Below are positions 42,970 through 53,571 of a stretch of 64,000 bases of DNA, in pieces. Made by a program: the position numbers and the translations under genes. Positions within the stretch are counted from its first letter, which is position 1; each line of letters begins with the position of its first letter. Under the pieces are notes generated by a model, which had not been told where the DNA came from, did not search any database, and saw nothing but the letters and a program-made list of their open reading frames with translations. Source of the DNA: an uncultured Bacteroidia bacterium (GTDB taxonomy: Bacteria; Bacteroidota; Bacteroidia; Bacteroidales; UBA932); assembly GCA_902768665.1 (NCBI GenBank), contig CACXMA010000015.1, positions 1 to 64,000 on the forward strand, given 5' to 3'.

Positions 42970-44271
42970 TTATTCAGCCGCGTAGGCCTCATAGAAATCG
43001 TAACGGGCCTTGTAGTTCTCACCCTTGTCCGCGAGCTTGTAGTAGATCGTGCGGAGCATCGGGGCGATGGCGTCCTTGAACTGCTTGTCGCCTTTCTCGA
43101 AAGCGGACTCGAGCGGATCGACAGCCTTCATCAGGGCATCCTCCATCATGGCGTCGTACTTCTTATAGGTGGCGTACGGAGTCGTGACAGGGAGGTTCGT
43201 GACCTCGTCGTTGAGCTCGTCGTAGCGGGTCGCCCACATCAGGCCTTCCGCATAGTAGCCGAAGATGTAGTCAGGATCGATCTCGACCGACTTGCGATAG
43301 GATTCGACGGCCTTGTCGTACTCCTTGATCTTGGCGAACATGTTGCCTTCGACATACCAGAGGGATGCGTTGGACGGGTCCATTTCCTTCGCCTGGGCGA
43401 GAAGTTTGAGGACATAGTCCGGATCGCCTTCCTTCATGGAGAGGTTGATCAGACCGAGCAGGATGTTCTCGTTCTCCGGATACTTGGAGAAGCCTTCCTC
43501 GAGAATGGCCTTCTGCTTGTCGGCCTGTCCGAGATGATCGTAGCAGTCGGCAAGACGGGCATACGCGTCGGCGGTGTTGTCGTACTTGGCGTCGATGACC
43601 AGCTGGAACAGACGGGCACCACGGGCGTAATCGCCTGCCATGGCGGAGGTCAGACCGGCATTGTAGAGGGCGTTGGCGTCACCCTTGCCGTCGGGGATCA
43701 TCTTGGACACATTGTAGCTCTTCTCAAAGTCGACGGAAGAGCGGTAGAGGTTCCCGAGGGTATAGTAGGAAGAACCGGAGTAATTGAGACGGTCGGCGAT
43801 GCGGCTGAGCGCATTGGCGACGTCTTCCTGCTTCTTCGGATCCAGCTCGAGCGCCTTGGCGTAAGCGGCGGCGGAGAGCTCCAGGGCGTCCGGATAGGCG
43901 AGATCCGTGGGCTCGACGGCGCAGACGACACCGTTCTGGAAGTAGACGTTCACGGTCTTGTAGACGTTCTTGATGGTCTGCAGCCCCTCGAGGACAACCG
44001 TCTCGCTGCTCAGGGGTTTGGCCTGGAGGAAGAGCTCGGCGTTCGTGGCGTCATGTCCGATCTGGACATCGCCCGTCGCATCGGTATAGGCTTTGTAATA
44101 GGCTTCGCCAAGCTTCATCCACACGGCCGCCTTGGTGGCGTTCTTGGGATTGTCGGCTTTGGCCTTCGCGGACTCGACATACTTCTTCACGTCGGCGGAA
44201 GACTTGAGCTGCGCGCTGGCAAACGGCACAAGCATGAGCAGTGCGCTTGCAACAAGGAGAATTCGTTTCAT
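42970..44271 (-). CDS. Secreted tetratricopeptide-repeat protein
   Basis: The 433-residue protein has a signal peptide (ending PFASAQ) and then repeated TPR helices. Clear repeats are NALYNAGLTSAMAGDYARGA, TADAYARLADCYDHLGQADK and ASLWYVEGNMFAKIKEYDKA. It has no lipobox, so it is presumably periplasmic. Its partner is unknown. It lies 28 bp downstream of gyrA on the same strand and may be cotranscribed. Confidence 0.85.
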   Translation of the reverse strand: MKRILLVASALLMLVPFASAQLKSSADVKKYVESAKAKADNPKNATKAAVWMKLGEAYYKAYTDATGDVQIGHDATNAELFLQAKPLSSETVVLEGLQTIKNVYKTVNVYFQNGVVCAVEPTDLAYPDALELSAAAYAKALELDPKKQEDVANALSRIADRLNYSGSSYYTLGNLYRSSVDFEKSYNVSKMIPDGKGDANALYNAGLTSAMAGDYARGARLFQLVIDAKYDNTADAYARLADCYDHLGQADKQKAILEEGFSKYPENENILLGLINLSMKEGDPDYVLKLLAQAKEMDPSNASLWYVEGNMFAKIKEYDKAVESYRKSVEIDPDYIFGYYAEGLMWATRYDELNDEVTNLPVTTPYATYKKYDAMMEDALMKAVDPLESAFEKGDKQFKDAIAPMLRTIYYKLADKGENYKARYDFYEAYAAE

Positions 44272-44299
44272 GATACTAAGTTATTAGTGTTTAATTATT

Positions 44300-46867
44300 T
44301 TATTCTTCAGCACTTGGTGCGGTCTCAGGCGCCTCACCGTTCTCTGCCGGGGTCAAGTTTTCCTCATCCTCGCTCTTAGCCACCACCGATACGGCTGCAA
44401 TCGCGTCGCCTTCCTTGATGTTGATCAGGCGGACGCCCTGCGTCGCACGGCCGGCCACGCGGATCGTCGAGACGGGCATCCGGATCGTAAGGCCGGAGCG
44501 GTTGATGATCATCAGGTCATCCTCGTCGGTGACGTTCTTCAGCGCTACGAGCGGACCGGTCTTCTCGGTGATGTTGAGGGTCCGGACACCCTTTGCGCCA
44601 CGTGCCGTCTGGCGGTATTCGAGCGGGTCGGAGCGCTTGCCGTAGCCGTTTTCGCTGACCGCGAGGACCTGGCGGGACGCAGCGTCCTCGGCGAGCGGAT
44701 CCTGGCATACGATGCCGACCACCTCGTCATCTTCTTCAATATTGATGCCACGCACACCGGCGGCCGTCCTGCCGAGCGGCCGGGCCTCGCGTTCGTCGAA
44801 GCGGACGCAGCGGCCGTTACGGGCGGCGATCATGATGTTGCAGCGGCCGTTGGTCATCACGGCTTCGAGCAGCTCGTCGCCTTCCTTGACCGTCACGGCG
44901 TTGACGCCGTTCGTCCTCGGGCGGGAATAGGCCTCGAGGCTGGTCTTCTTGATGATGCCGCGTTTGGTGGCGAGCATGATATAATTGTTGTTGATGAACT
45001 CCTCGTCCTTGAGGTTGCGGACGTTGATGTAGGCCTTGACCTTGTCGTCGGCGTCGATGGAGAGGATATTCTGGATCGCACGGCCCTTGGAGGAACGGGA
45101 ACCCTCGGGGATCTCGTAGACCTTGAGCCAGAAGCAGCGGCCCTTCTGCGTGAACAGGAGGAGGGTCGAGTGCATGTTGGCGATGTAGATGTGCTCGATG
45201 AAGTCTTCGTCGCGGGTCGCTCCGCCCTTGTAGCCGACCCCGCCGCGGTTCTGCGTACGGAACTCGGTCAGCGCGGTGCGCTTGATATAGCCGAGATGGG
45301 AGATGGTGATGACGACATCCTCGTCGGCGTAGAAATCCTCGGGGTTGAACTCGTCGGCGGCGAGGGTGATCTCGCTGCGGCGGGCGTCGCCGAATTTTTC
45401 CTTGACCTGGACGGTCTCTTCCTTGACGATCTTGAGCTGCTCCTCGACGCTGCCGAGAATCTCGTTGCAGCGGGCGATGAAGCGCTCGAGCTCCTCGTAC
45501 TCGGCCTGGAGTTTGTCGCGTTCGAGGCCGGTGAGCTGGCGCAGACGCATGTCGACGATGGCCTGGGCCTGCACGTCCGTGAATTCGAAGCGGGCCATGA
45601 GCTCGGCCTTGGCGTCGTCCACGCTGGCGCTGTGGCGGATGATGTGGACGATCTCGTCGATCACGTCGATGGCCTTGAGGAGGCCTTCGAGGATATGGGC
45701 GCGTTTGAGGGCCTTGTCAAGCTCGAACCGCGTGCGGCGGACGACCACCTCGTGGCGGAAGTCAACGAAGTTCGCGAGCATTTCCTTGAGGCTCAGCGTG
45801 CGCGGACGGCCCTTCACGAGGGCGACGTTGTTGATGGAGAAGCTGCTCTGGAGCGGGGTGTACTTGAACAGGGTGTTGAGCACCACGTTGGAGTTCACGC
45901 CCATCTTCAGGCGGATGACGATCCGGACGCCCTCGCGGGAAGTCTCGTCGTTGATGTAGGAGATGCCGTCGATGCGCTTGTCTTCGACCATCTGGGCGAT
46001 CTTCTCGATCATCTCCTTCTTGTTGACCATGTAGGGGATCTCGGTCACGACGATGGTCTCGCGGCCCTTGTCGTCCACCTCGATCTCCGTCCGGGAACGG
46101 ATCACGACGCGGCCGCGGCCGGTCTCATAGGCGTCTTTGATGCCCTGGCGGCCCATGATGATGCCGCCCGTCGGGAAGTCCGGTCCCTTGATGTGCTGCA
46201 TGAGCTCATCGACCGAGATGTCGGGGTTGTCGATATAGGCGCAGATGGCGTCGCAGGTCTCGCTGAGGTTGTGCGGGGCCATGTTCGTGGCCATACCGAC
46301 GGCGATGCCGGCGGAACCGTTCAGCAGCAGGAGCGGAAGCTTGGTCGGGAGCACGGTCGGTTCCTCGATCGTGTCGTCGAAGTTCAGCGTGAAGTCGACG
46401 GTATCCTTGTCGATGTCCGCAAGGACCTCTTCCGTCAGTTTGTCGAGCTTGGCCTCGGTGTAACGCATGGCCGCGACCGGGTCGCCGTCCATGGAACCGA
46501 AGTTGCCCTGGCCCCAGACGAGCGGGTAGCGCTGGTTCCAGCTCTGGGCGAGGCGGGCCATGGCGTCATAGACGCTGGAGTCGCCGTGGGGGTGGAATTT
46601 ACCGAGAACCTCACCGACGATACGGGCGGACTTTTTCGTCTGGCCGCTGTAGCTCAGGCCGAGACCGTCCATGCCGAAAAGGACGCGGCGCTGCACGGGC
46701 TTGAGGCCGTCGCGCACATCCGGGAGGGCGCGGGAGACGATGACGGACATCGAATAGTCGATGTAGGCCGTCCGCATCTCGCGGTCGATCTCAACCTGCT
46801 CGATGGTGCCTTTCGGCTCCTCGGGAAGCTCGGGATTCTGCATGATTTCGTTTTCGTTCTTATCCAT
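44300..46867 (-). CDS. gyrA: DNA gyrase subunit A
   Basis: GyrA breaks and rejoins DNA as part of gyrase. The 855-residue protein has the catalytic Tyr136 in [10 protein letters not shown] and the quinolone-determining region [17 protein letters not shown] with the usual Ser and Asp (97, 101) unchanged. Six C-terminal beta-pinwheel blades follow, including GyrA-box-like [10 protein letters not shown]. The C-terminal tail is acidic. Leader features include a small GGCGG/CCGCC hairpin (46887-46902 area) and a palindrome at the promoter. Confidence 0.98.
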   Translation of the reverse strand: MDKNENEIMQNPELPEEPKGTIEQVEIDREMRTAYIDYSMSVIVSRALPDVRDGLKPVQRRVLFGMDGLGLSYSGQTKKSARIVGEVLGKFHPHGDSSVYDAMARLAQSWNQRYPLVWGQGNFGSMDGDPVAAMRYTEAKLDKLTEEVLADIDKDTVDFTLNFDDTIEEPTVLPTKLPLLLLNGSAGIAVGMATNMAPHNLSETCDAICAYIDNPDISVDELMQHIKGPDFPTGGIIMGRQGIKDAYETGRGRVVIRSRTEIEVDDKGRETIVVTEIPYMVNKKEMIEKIAQMVEDKRIDGISYINDETSREGVRIVIRLKMGVNSNVVLNTLFKYTPLQSSFSINNVALVKGRPRTLSLKEMLANFVDFRHEVVVRRTRFELDKALKRAHILEGLLKAIDVIDEIVHIIRHSASVDDAKAELMARFEFTDVQAQAIVDMRLRQLTGLERDKLQAEYEELERFIARCNEILGSVEEQLKIVKEETVQVKEKFGDARRSEITLAADEFNPEDFYADEDVVITISHLGYIKRTALTEFRTQNRGGVGYKGGATRDEDFIEHIYIANMHSTLLLFTQKGRCFWLKVYEIPEGSRSSKGRAIQNILSIDADDKVKAYINVRNLKDEEFINNNYIMLATKRGIIKKTSLEAYSRPRTNGVNAVTVKEGDELLEAVMTNGRCNIMIAARNGRCVRFDEREARPLGRTAAGVRGINIEEDDEVVGIVCQDPLAEDAASRQVLAVSENGYGKRSDPLEYRQTARGAKGVRTLNITEKTGPLVALKNVTDEDDLMIINRSGLTIRMPVSTIRVAGRATQGVRLINIKEGDAIAAVSVVAKSEDEENLTPAENGEAPETAPSAEE

Positions 46868-46914
46868 TTTTCTTTGCTCTCACAAGGCGGGAAATACCGC
46901 CGTTTATAAACATG

Positions 46915-46953
46915 CAAATATAAAAAATTTGCTCGGCATTTCCAAGCAAATTT
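46915..46953 (-). promoter_or_regulatory. gyrA promoter with overlapping palindrome
   Basis: TATATTTG (minus strand, 46915-46922) has a TTG about 20 bp upstream. A perfect 9-bp inverted repeat (46925-46933 and 46945-46953, AAATTTGCT/AGCAAATTT) fills the -33 region, so a protein bound there would affect polymerase. Confidence 0.6.
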
Positions 46954-47017
46954 CCCCATAAAGGCCCTTTTTAAGCCCGTATTTCAATTTTAGCGGTTTT
47001 AGCGCCTTCGGAGGCAC

Positions 47018-47461
47018 CTACTTTTTCCGCCCGGTTCTGCGGTAATGGTCCCGCAGACGGCCGGCGGCCTCGACCATCAGCTGGTCGTGGAGAATGCCGC
47101 GGACGGCCAGGGCGTCGAGCACCGTGCAGACGGCCGGGAAGACGATGTTGTAGCTGAAGGTCAGCTGCTCGCTGCCGAGACGGACCCAGTCGATGCCGAG
47201 CACGATGGCAAATCCGAGCGTGACGAGCGTAGTCAGCGTCGCGACCCGCATCTGGAGCACCATCAGTTTATAGGTATTCAGGGCCACGAGATTTCCCAGC
47301 AGGCACACCGACAGGAGCACCCAGTAGACGACCTTGTCCCAATAGGTGATGGGCGTCAGGGAGCCATCCGGCTCGACAAAGGTCGCCACGTCGCTGAAAC
47401 ACAGGATACCGAGAAGCACGGTGGAAATCAGGAGATAGAGGGTCTGGACACGCTGCCACAT
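47018..47461 (-). CDS. DUF4293 membrane protein
   Basis: The 147-residue protein has four hydrophobic helices and begins MWQRVQTLYLLISTVLLGIL, the recognisable start of the DUF4293 family, which is restricted to Bacteroidetes. No function is known. The upstream open frame beyond 47461 is only antisense to the nucleoside phosphorylase gene. The C-terminus is basic (RRTGRKK). Confidence 0.88.
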   Translation of the reverse strand: MWQRVQTLYLLISTVLLGILCFSDVATFVEPDGSLTPITYWDKVVYWVLLSVCLLGNLVALNTYKLMVLQMRVATLTTLVTLGFAIVLGIDWVRLGSEQLTFSYNIVFPAVCTVLDALAVRGILHDQLMVEAAGRLRDHYRRTGRKK

Positions 47462-47486
47462 AAGCTGATCATTTAAAATTCGTCTG

Positions 47487-47494
47487 CAAAAATA
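47487..47494 (-). promoter_or_regulatory. -7 box of the DUF4293 gene
   Basis: TATTTTTG on the minus strand, 26 bp before the start. It shares a 106-bp divergent region with the nucleoside phosphorylase gene. Confidence 0.55.
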
Positions 47495-47515
47495 GGAATT
47501 TCCGCAAACAAAACC

Positions 47516-47523
47516 TATATTTG
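47516..47523 (+). promoter_or_regulatory. -7 box of the nucleoside phosphorylase gene
   Basis: TATATTTG, 44 bp before the ATG at 47568. Confidence 0.55.
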
Positions 47524-47567
47524 TTTTTTCAAAGAAAGATTGATCACAGACAATAACACATAGCCTT

Positions 47568-48452
47568 ATGCGTATCCCAGAATCCGAACTTATCATCAAC
47601 GGAGACGGCTCCGTATTCCACATCCACCTCAAGCCCGAGGAGCTGGCCGACAACGTCATCATGGTCGGCGACCCTTCCCGCGTGGACATGATCGGTGAGT
47701 ACCTGACGGACATCGAGTTCCGCCACGAGTCCCGTGAATTCGTATCCATCACCGGCCGCCGCAACGGCAAGCGCATCACCGCCCTGTCCCACGGCATCGG
47801 TCCGGACAACATCGACATCGTGATGACCGAGCTGGACGCCCTCGCCAACGTGGATTTCGCCACCCGCGAGGTCAAGCCCGTGCACAAGGCCCTGAACATC
47901 CTCCGCATCGGCACTTCCGGCGCCCTCCACGCCGACATTCCCCTCGGCAGCTATGTCCTGTCCCACATCAGTGTCGGTTTCGACGGCGTCATGAACTGGT
48001 ACGGCAACCGCGAGAAGGTCACCATCCCCGCCGTGGAAGAGGCCTTCAAGAAACACATGAAGTGGCTGGACGTACTTCCTTCCCCTTATTTCGTGAAGGC
48101 GTCCCCGAAGATCATCGAGCTGATGAAGGATGTGACCCTCAAGGGCGTCACCATCTCCGCCAACGGTTTCTACGGTCCCCAGGGCCGCGTCGTCCGCGTG
48201 CCGCTCGCCATGCCCGACATGCTCCGGGACATCGAGAGCTTCCGCTTCAGCGAGGCCGGAGAGGACTACCGCATCACCAACTTCGAGATGGAGAGCTCGC
48301 CGCTGGCCGGCCTGGCCGCCCACCTCGGCCACAACGCCTCCACGGTCTGCTGCATCATCGCCAACCGCTACCTCCAGAGCTCCAATCCGGACTACAAGCC
48401 CGCGATCCGGAAACTCGTCGAGCTGGCCGTCGACCGCATGTCGACGCTGTAG
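47568..48452 (+). CDS. Nucleoside phosphorylase (uridine phosphorylase-like)
   Basis: The 294-residue protein of the PNP/UDP phosphorylase superfamily splits a nucleoside with phosphate for base salvage. Visible motifs are VIMVGDPSRVDMIG (phosphate site), ALSHGIGPDNIDIVMTEL, LRIGTSGALHADIPLGSYV and NFEMESSPLAGLAAHLGH (ribose and base site). Known Bacteroides relatives act on uridine. It is longer than E. coli Udp (253) because of an N-terminal extension. Confidence 0.88.
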   Translation: MRIPESELIINGDGSVFHIHLKPEELADNVIMVGDPSRVDMIGEYLTDIEFRHESREFVSITGRRNGKRITALSHGIGPDNIDIVMTELDALANVDFATREVKPVHKALNILRIGTSGALHADIPLGSYVLSHISVGFDGVMNWYGNREKVTIPAVEEAFKKHMKWLDVLPSPYFVKASPKIIELMKDVTLKGVTISANGFYGPQGRVVRVPLAMPDMLRDIESFRFSEAGEDYRITNFEMESSPLAGLAAHLGHNASTVCCIIANRYLQSSNPDYKPAIRKLVELAVDRMSTL

Positions 48453-48527
48453 CCGCGCTGACATTTTGGCAGGCCGCCGAAGCGGAATGATTGTTGCTGA
48501 ACAGGGCTGAACCCAATCAGATTTTCC

Positions 48528-50855
48528 ATGCAATTACAAGTTTCAGGCGAACTCAACAATATCATCAACTATGCGCGTGAAGAGGCGATGCGCACCGGCA
48601 GCTACGGCATCGGTACGGACCACCTCTATCTCGGCGTGATCCGCGACGCGGAGAACAAGGCCTTCACCTGCCTTCGCGGCCTCGGCATCGACACCGACGA
48701 GATGAAGCAGTTCATCGACGCGCGCATCTTCACGAACGAGACGATCCCCTACTCCGAGCTGGACAAGATCTCCTTCTCCCGCCAGGCCCAGAACGTGCTG
48801 AGCCTCACGGTGATGGAGGCTTCCCGCATGAAATCGCCGCAGGCCGGCGCCCAGCATCTGCTGCTGGCCCTGACCCGCATGACCGAAAGCTACGGGCAGG
48901 TCTACCTCCGCCAGCGCGGGGTCGACTACGGCCGCCTGCTCGCCTATATGAAGGAAGAGGAAATGCTCCAGCCCGACAAGGCCGAAAACGAAGACGGGGA
49001 GGCCGAAGAGGAACCCCGTCCCGGAAAGGCCGAGGAGAGCAAGAAGGGCCTCGACATCGAGGAATTCGGCTTCGACCTGACCAGGGCCGCCCGCGAGGGC
49101 AAGCTCGACCCGGTCGTCGGCCGCGAGAGCGAAATCGCCCGCGTGATCGAGATCCTCGGCCGCCGCAAGAAGAACAACCCGATGCTCATCGGCGAGCCCG
49201 GTGTCGGCAAGTCCGCCATCGTGGAGGGCATCGCCCTGAAAATCGCCTCGGGAGACATCTCCGCTGCCCTCGCCAAGAAACGCCTCATCTCGCTCGACAT
49301 CGCATCCGTGGTCGCCGGCACGAAATTCCGCGGCGACTTCGAGAAGCGCCTCAAGGCCATCATCAAGGAAGCCAGCGAGAATCCGGACCTCATCCTTTTC
49401 ATCGACGAATTCCACACCATCGTCGGCGCCGGCGGCGCGCAGGGCTCCCTCGATGCCGCCAACATGCTCAAGCCGGCCCTCGCCCGCGGCGAGATCCAGT
49501 GCATCGGCGCGACGACCATGGACGAATTCACCAAGATCGTCGAGAAGGACGGCGCCCTCGACCGCCGCTTCCAGAAAATCGTCGTCGAAGCGACCAGCGT
49601 CAAGGAAAGCATCGACATCCTGCGGCATCTCCAGCCCCATTACGAGGAGTTCCACCACGTCACCTATGCGGACGAAGCCGTCGAGGCCGCCGTCCGCCTG
49701 ACGGACCGCTACATCACCGACCGTTCCCTGCCGGACAAGGCCCTGGACGCCCTCGACGAGGCCGGTTCCATGGTCCGCCTCAACCTCGCCAAGAAGCGCA
49801 GCCGCTCCAGCGAGGTGAGCGCCGAGGACATCGCCGCCGTGGTGTCGAAAATGACCGGTATCCCGGTGACGAAAATCGCCGAATCCGAGGGCACCCGCCT
49901 CATCAAGATGAAGCAGCGCCTCAAGGAAAGGATCATCGGCCAGGACGAGGCCGTGGACACCGTCGTGCGCGCCATCCAGCGCAACCGCGCCGGCCTCAAG
50001 GACCCCAACCGCCCGATCGGCACCTTCCTCTTCTTCGGCCCGACCGGCGTCGGCAAGACCCAGCTCGCCCGCTCCCTCGCGGAGTACCTCTTCGATTCCG
50101 AGGAGAACCTCGTCCGCATCGACATGAGCGAGTATATGGAGAAGTTCTCGGTATCGCGCCTCATCGGTGCGCCTCCGGGCTATGTCGGCTACGAGGAGGG
50201 CGGCCAGCTCAGCGAACGCGTCCGCCGCAAACCCTACTGCGTCGTGCTCCTGGACGAAATCGAGAAGGCCCACCCGGACATCTTCAACCTGCTCCTGCAG
50301 GTGATGGACGAGGGACGCCTGACCGACAGCAACGGCCGCACGGTCAATTTCAAGAACACCATCGTCATCATGACCTCCAACATCGGCAGCCGCGAGGTGG
50401 AGGAATACGGCCGCGGCGTCGGATTCGTGACCGCCGGCAAGAATGTCGAGGCGGACCGCAAGAGCATCGTCGCCAAGGCCGTCCGGAAAGCCTTCCCTCC
50501 CGAGTTCACCGGCCGTGTCGACGAGCAGATCTTCTTCAACTCCCTCTCCAAGGAGAACATCGAGGACATCATCGACATCCAGCTGCGCGACCTCAAGTTC
50601 CGCGCCGCCGAGGCAGGCTACAAGCTCCGCGTGACGCCGTCCGCCAAGCGCTTTGTCGCCGATGCCGGCTATGACCCGGCCTATGGCGCCCGCCCGCTGA
50701 AAAGGGCCGTCACCAAGTATATCGAGGACCCCGTTTCCGAGTTCATCATCTCCGACCGCATCCTGCAGGACAGGCAGAAAGAGACCGGCGCCGAACGGAT
50801 CCTGAAGATCGCGCTCAGCGCCGACAAGGAGCATATAGAGGTATCCCTCGCCTAA
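48528..50855 (+). CDS. clpC: Clp protease ATPase subunit, ClpC/ClpA type, lacking the M-domain
   Basis: The 775-residue AAA+ unfoldase has an N-terminal Clp repeat domain (1-145) and a first ATPase domain with [15 protein letters not shown] and Arg-rich RFQK. The second ATPase domain has [17 protein letters not shown] and [13 protein letters not shown], and a ClpP-docking GF is visible in GVGFVT. Between the two ATPase domains (about 415-430) the coiled-coil middle domain with UVR motif found in ClpC is replaced by a short basic stretch (KKRSRSS), as in ClpA. It is shorter than typical Bacteroidetes ClpC (about 840). Its stop overlaps the fabZ stop by 4 bp. Confidence 0.9.
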   Translation: MQLQVSGELNNIINYAREEAMRTGSYGIGTDHLYLGVIRDAENKAFTCLRGLGIDTDEMKQFIDARIFTNETIPYSELDKISFSRQAQNVLSLTVMEASRMKSPQAGAQHLLLALTRMTESYGQVYLRQRGVDYGRLLAYMKEEEMLQPDKAENEDGEAEEEPRPGKAEESKKGLDIEEFGFDLTRAAREGKLDPVVGRESEIARVIEILGRRKKNNPMLIGEPGVGKSAIVEGIALKIASGDISAALAKKRLISLDIASVVAGTKFRGDFEKRLKAIIKEASENPDLILFIDEFHTIVGAGGAQGSLDAANMLKPALARGEIQCIGATTMDEFTKIVEKDGALDRRFQKIVVEATSVKESIDILRHLQPHYEEFHHVTYADEAVEAAVRLTDRYITDRSLPDKALDALDEAGSMVRLNLAKKRSRSSEVSAEDIAAVVSKMTGIPVTKIAESEGTRLIKMKQRLKERIIGQDEAVDTVVRAIQRNRAGLKDPNRPIGTFLFFGPTGVGKTQLARSLAEYLFDSEENLVRIDMSEYMEKFSVSRLIGAPPGYVGYEEGGQLSERVRRKPYCVVLLDEIEKAHPDIFNLLLQVMDEGRLTDSNGRTVNFKNTIVIMTSNIGSREVEEYGRGVGFVTAGKNVEADRKSIVAKAVRKAFPPEFTGRVDEQIFFNSLSKENIEDIIDIQLRDLKFRAAEAGYKLRVTPSAKRFVADAGYDPAYGARPLKRAVTKYIEDPVSEFIISDRILQDRQKETGAERILKIALSADKEHIEVSLA

Positions 50856-51271
50856 GCCTTGGGCAGCAGGGCGATGGTCAACTTGCCGCTGACACAGAGC
50901 TTGCCGCCGACACAGAGCTTGGCGCTGCAGAAATACAGGCCCGCCTTCTTGTCGTCGAGCGTGCAGGTAATCTCGCACAGGTCGCCGGGCTTGACCATGT
51001 TCTTGAACTTGACCTGGTCGATGCCGCGGTACAGCGTGTTCTTCCCGATCACGTCGTCCAGCACGAGGACCGTGCAGCTCTGGGCCATGATCTCGCAAAG
51101 GATCACGCCCGGAACGACGGGATTGCCGGGGAAATGGCCGCGGGTGAAGAATTCATCCTCACGGATGCGGTACTGGGCATGGCCGACGCCGTTTTCGTCG
51201 AGATGCATCTCGTCGACAAGGAGCATGGGCTCGCGGTGCGGCAGGTAATTCTTGATTTCTTCTCTTTCCAT
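50852..51271 (-). CDS. fabZ: 3-hydroxyacyl-ACP dehydratase, FabZ type
   Basis: The 139-residue single hotdog domain dehydrates 3-hydroxyacyl-ACP in fatty-acid elongation. The catalytic His46 in RGHFPGNPVVPGV and Glu60 in LCEIMAQ are present. In many Bacteroidetes FabZ is fused to LpxC; this one stands alone, 11 bp downstream of fabF, in a fabH-fabF-fabZ run on the minus strand. Confidence 0.92.
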   Translation of the reverse strand: MEREEIKNYLPHREPMLLVDEMHLDENGVGHAQYRIREDEFFTRGHFPGNPVVPGVILCEIMAQSCTVLVLDDVIGKNTLYRGIDQVKFKNMVKPGDLCEITCTLDDKKAGLYFCSAKLCVGGKLCVSGKLTIALLPKA

Positions 51272-51282
51272 GGTAAAGCGGA

Positions 51283-52551
51283 TTACTTCTCATCGTAGCG
51301 ACGGAAGGCGACACAGGCGTTGTGGCCGCCGAAGCCGAGGGAATCGGAGATAGCGAGGTTGACCGGGCACTCCAGGGCGACATTCGGCGTGTAGTCGAGG
51401 TCGCACTCGGGATCCGGGGTATCGAGGTTGATCGTCGGCGGGATGATGCCGTGCTTGAGGGCGAGGACGGAGGCGATGGCCTCGGCCGCGCCGGCGGCGC
51501 CGAACATATGACCGGTCATGGACTTGGTCGAGGAGATGTGGGCCTTGTAGGCGAAGTCGCCGAGGGCGATCTTGTAGGCGACGGTCTCCGCGACGTCATT
51601 GAGGTGCGTACCGGTGCCGTGGGCATTGATATAGAGGGTATCCTTCTTCTCGTCGAACTGCGCTTCCTTCAGGGCGTCGATGATGGCCTGGGACTGCGTG
51701 CTGCCGTCCGGGCGCGGAGCCGTGGCGTGGTAGGCGTCGCAGGTGTTGCCGTAGCCGACCATCTCGGCGTAGATCTTCGCGCCGCGGGCCTTGGCGTGCT
51801 CGTATTCCTCGAGAACGAGGATGGCGGCGCCGTCACCCATCACGAAGCCCTTGCGGTTGAGGTTGAACGGCAGGCAGGCGTACTTCGGATCCTCGGCGCG
51901 GGAAAGGGCCTTGGCATTGGCGAAGCCGGCGATGCCGAGCGGAATGGTGGCGTTCTCGCAGCCGCCGGCGATGATGGCGTCGGCATAGCCGTGACGGATG
52001 GCGCGGAAGGCCTCGCCGAGGCAGTGCGAAGAAGTCGCGCAAGCGGTCACGATGTCAAGGCAGGGGCCCTGGGCGTGGTGCTTGATGGCGATCTGGCCGG
52101 CGGCGATGTTGGAAATCATCGTGGGGATGAACAGCGGGGAAATCCACTGGCCGGACGGGTCGTCGATAAGTTTGAGCGTTTCCTTGTACTGGGTCTCGAA
52201 GCCGCCGATGCCGCTGCCGACATAGACGCCGAGGCGGAAGGGATCGATATTCTGCTCCTCTCCTTCGGAATGGAGACCGGAATCATTCATGGCCTGCCAG
52301 GCTGCGGCGACGCCGAAAAGGGTGAAGCGGTCCTGTTTGCGGACAAAAGCCTTGTCCATGCCGAACCGCTCGCCGTCGAACTCCTTGATCTGGGCGGCGA
52401 TCTTCACGGGCAGGACCTCCGGCGGATAACCGGAAATGAAGTCGATGCCGCAAACGCCGCTGATCAAATTGTTCCAATAGGTGTCAACGTCCTGACCGAT
52501 GGCGGATACGACGCCAAGACCGGTGATGACAACGCGTTTTCTTTCTTCCAT
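51283..52551 (-). CDS. fabF: 3-oxoacyl-ACP synthase II
   Basis: The 422-residue condensing enzyme has its catalytic Cys in DIVTACATSSHCLGEAF and the two His in INAHGTGTHLND and TKSMTGHMFGAAG. The C-terminal SLGFGGHNACVAFRR is standard. It extends acyl-ACP with malonyl-ACP. No acyl carrier protein gene is found between fabF and fabH, where one often lies. Confidence 0.95.
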   Translation of the reverse strand: MEERKRVVITGLGVVSAIGQDVDTYWNNLISGVCGIDFISGYPPEVLPVKIAAQIKEFDGERFGMDKAFVRKQDRFTLFGVAAAWQAMNDSGLHSEGEEQNIDPFRLGVYVGSGIGGFETQYKETLKLIDDPSGQWISPLFIPTMISNIAAGQIAIKHHAQGPCLDIVTACATSSHCLGEAFRAIRHGYADAIIAGGCENATIPLGIAGFANAKALSRAEDPKYACLPFNLNRKGFVMGDGAAILVLEEYEHAKARGAKIYAEMVGYGNTCDAYHATAPRPDGSTQSQAIIDALKEAQFDEKKDTLYINAHGTGTHLNDVAETVAYKIALGDFAYKAHISSTKSMTGHMFGAAGAAEAIASVLALKHGIIPPTINLDTPDPECDLDYTPNVALECPVNLAISDSLGFGGHNACVAFRRYDEK

Positions 52552-52598
52552 GGGATATATCGTTCTTATGATTTACAAATATAGGAATAATTATCGGA

Positions 52599-53546
52599 TT
52601 ACCATTCAAGTACCGCTGCAGCAGAGAGAAGGCCCGCACCGAAGGCGCTGAACACGAGGACGTCTCCGTCCTTGAACATGCCCTTGCGGTTGCACTCGTC
52701 GAGAAGGATCGTGCAGGAGGCGGAGGAGGAGTTGCCGTGGTCGGCGATGTTCGTCGGGAACTTCCTTTCCGGCTCACCGAGATACTCCTTGATGGCGTCG
52801 ATGATGCGCAGGTTGGCCTGGTGGATCATATAGTAGGTTACCTGCTCCTTGCTCATGCCGAGGCTCTTGAGCAGGGCCTCCACCTCGGTCGTCGAGGCGT
52901 TGACGGCGAAGCGGAAGACCTCGCGGCCTTTCATCTGGAGCGGATAATCGACTTCCTCCTTGGTGATGTAGGGAGTCGGGTGGAGCTTGCGCTTCTGCCA
53001 GAGCTGTCCCGGGGACGGCTTGGCGTTGAGCTTGACGCCCTTGACGTTGTCTCCCTCGCCGAGCACGACGGCACCGGCGCCGTCACCGAACAGCACGCAG
53101 GTCGAACGGTCCGTCCAGTCGCACATGCGGGTCGGTTCCTCGCAGCAGACAATCAGGACGTTCTTTACCTGGCCGGCCTTGTACTTGGCCTCGGCGATAT
53201 CGAGGGCGAAAATGAATCCGGGGCAGGCGCAGTTGACGTCCACGCAGGGGCACTTCAGGCCGATCTTGTCGGCGATGATGCAGCTCAGTCCCGGGGTAAC
53301 GAATTCTGTAAGGACGTTCGAGCAGAGGAAATAGTCGATGTCGGAGGGCTTGAGGCCGGACATCTCCAGGGCCTTCAAGGCAGCCTCGGTACCGAGGTCC
53401 TCGATCTGCTCGTCAGAGATGACATGGCGCGACCGGATACCCGTGCGGGGCAGAATCCAGGCATCGCTGGTGTCAAGGAAGGTCGAGAGGTCGTCGTTCG
53501 TGACGACTTTTTTGGGAAGGGCACTTCCTGTTCCTAAAATTTTCAT
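52599..53546 (-). CDS. fabH: 3-oxoacyl-ACP synthase III
   Basis: FabH starts fatty-acid synthesis by condensing acyl-CoA with malonyl-ACP. The 315-residue protein shows the catalytic Cys108 in VNCACPGFIFAL, the His in MIHQANLRIIDAI and the Asn in HGNSSSASCTILL. The plsX/rpmF neighbours often seen with fabH are absent; instead it precedes fabF and fabZ. Confidence 0.95.
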   Translation of the reverse strand: MKILGTGSALPKKVVTNDDLSTFLDTSDAWILPRTGIRSRHVISDEQIEDLGTEAALKALEMSGLKPSDIDYFLCSNVLTEFVTPGLSCIIADKIGLKCPCVDVNCACPGFIFALDIAEAKYKAGQVKNVLIVCCEEPTRMCDWTDRSTCVLFGDGAGAVVLGEGDNVKGVKLNAKPSPGQLWQKRKLHPTPYITKEEVDYPLQMKGREVFRFAVNASTTEVEALLKSLGMSKEQVTYYMIHQANLRIIDAIKEYLGEPERKFPTNIADHGNSSSASCTILLDECNRKGMFKDGDVLVFSAFGAGLLSAAAVLEW

Positions 53547-53571
53547 TCAGATAAGTTATAAGGTTGTGATG

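Noticed and set aside
44300-46867. Quinolone-resistance change in gyrA
   Set aside because: The usual Ser and Asp of the resistance-determining region are both present.
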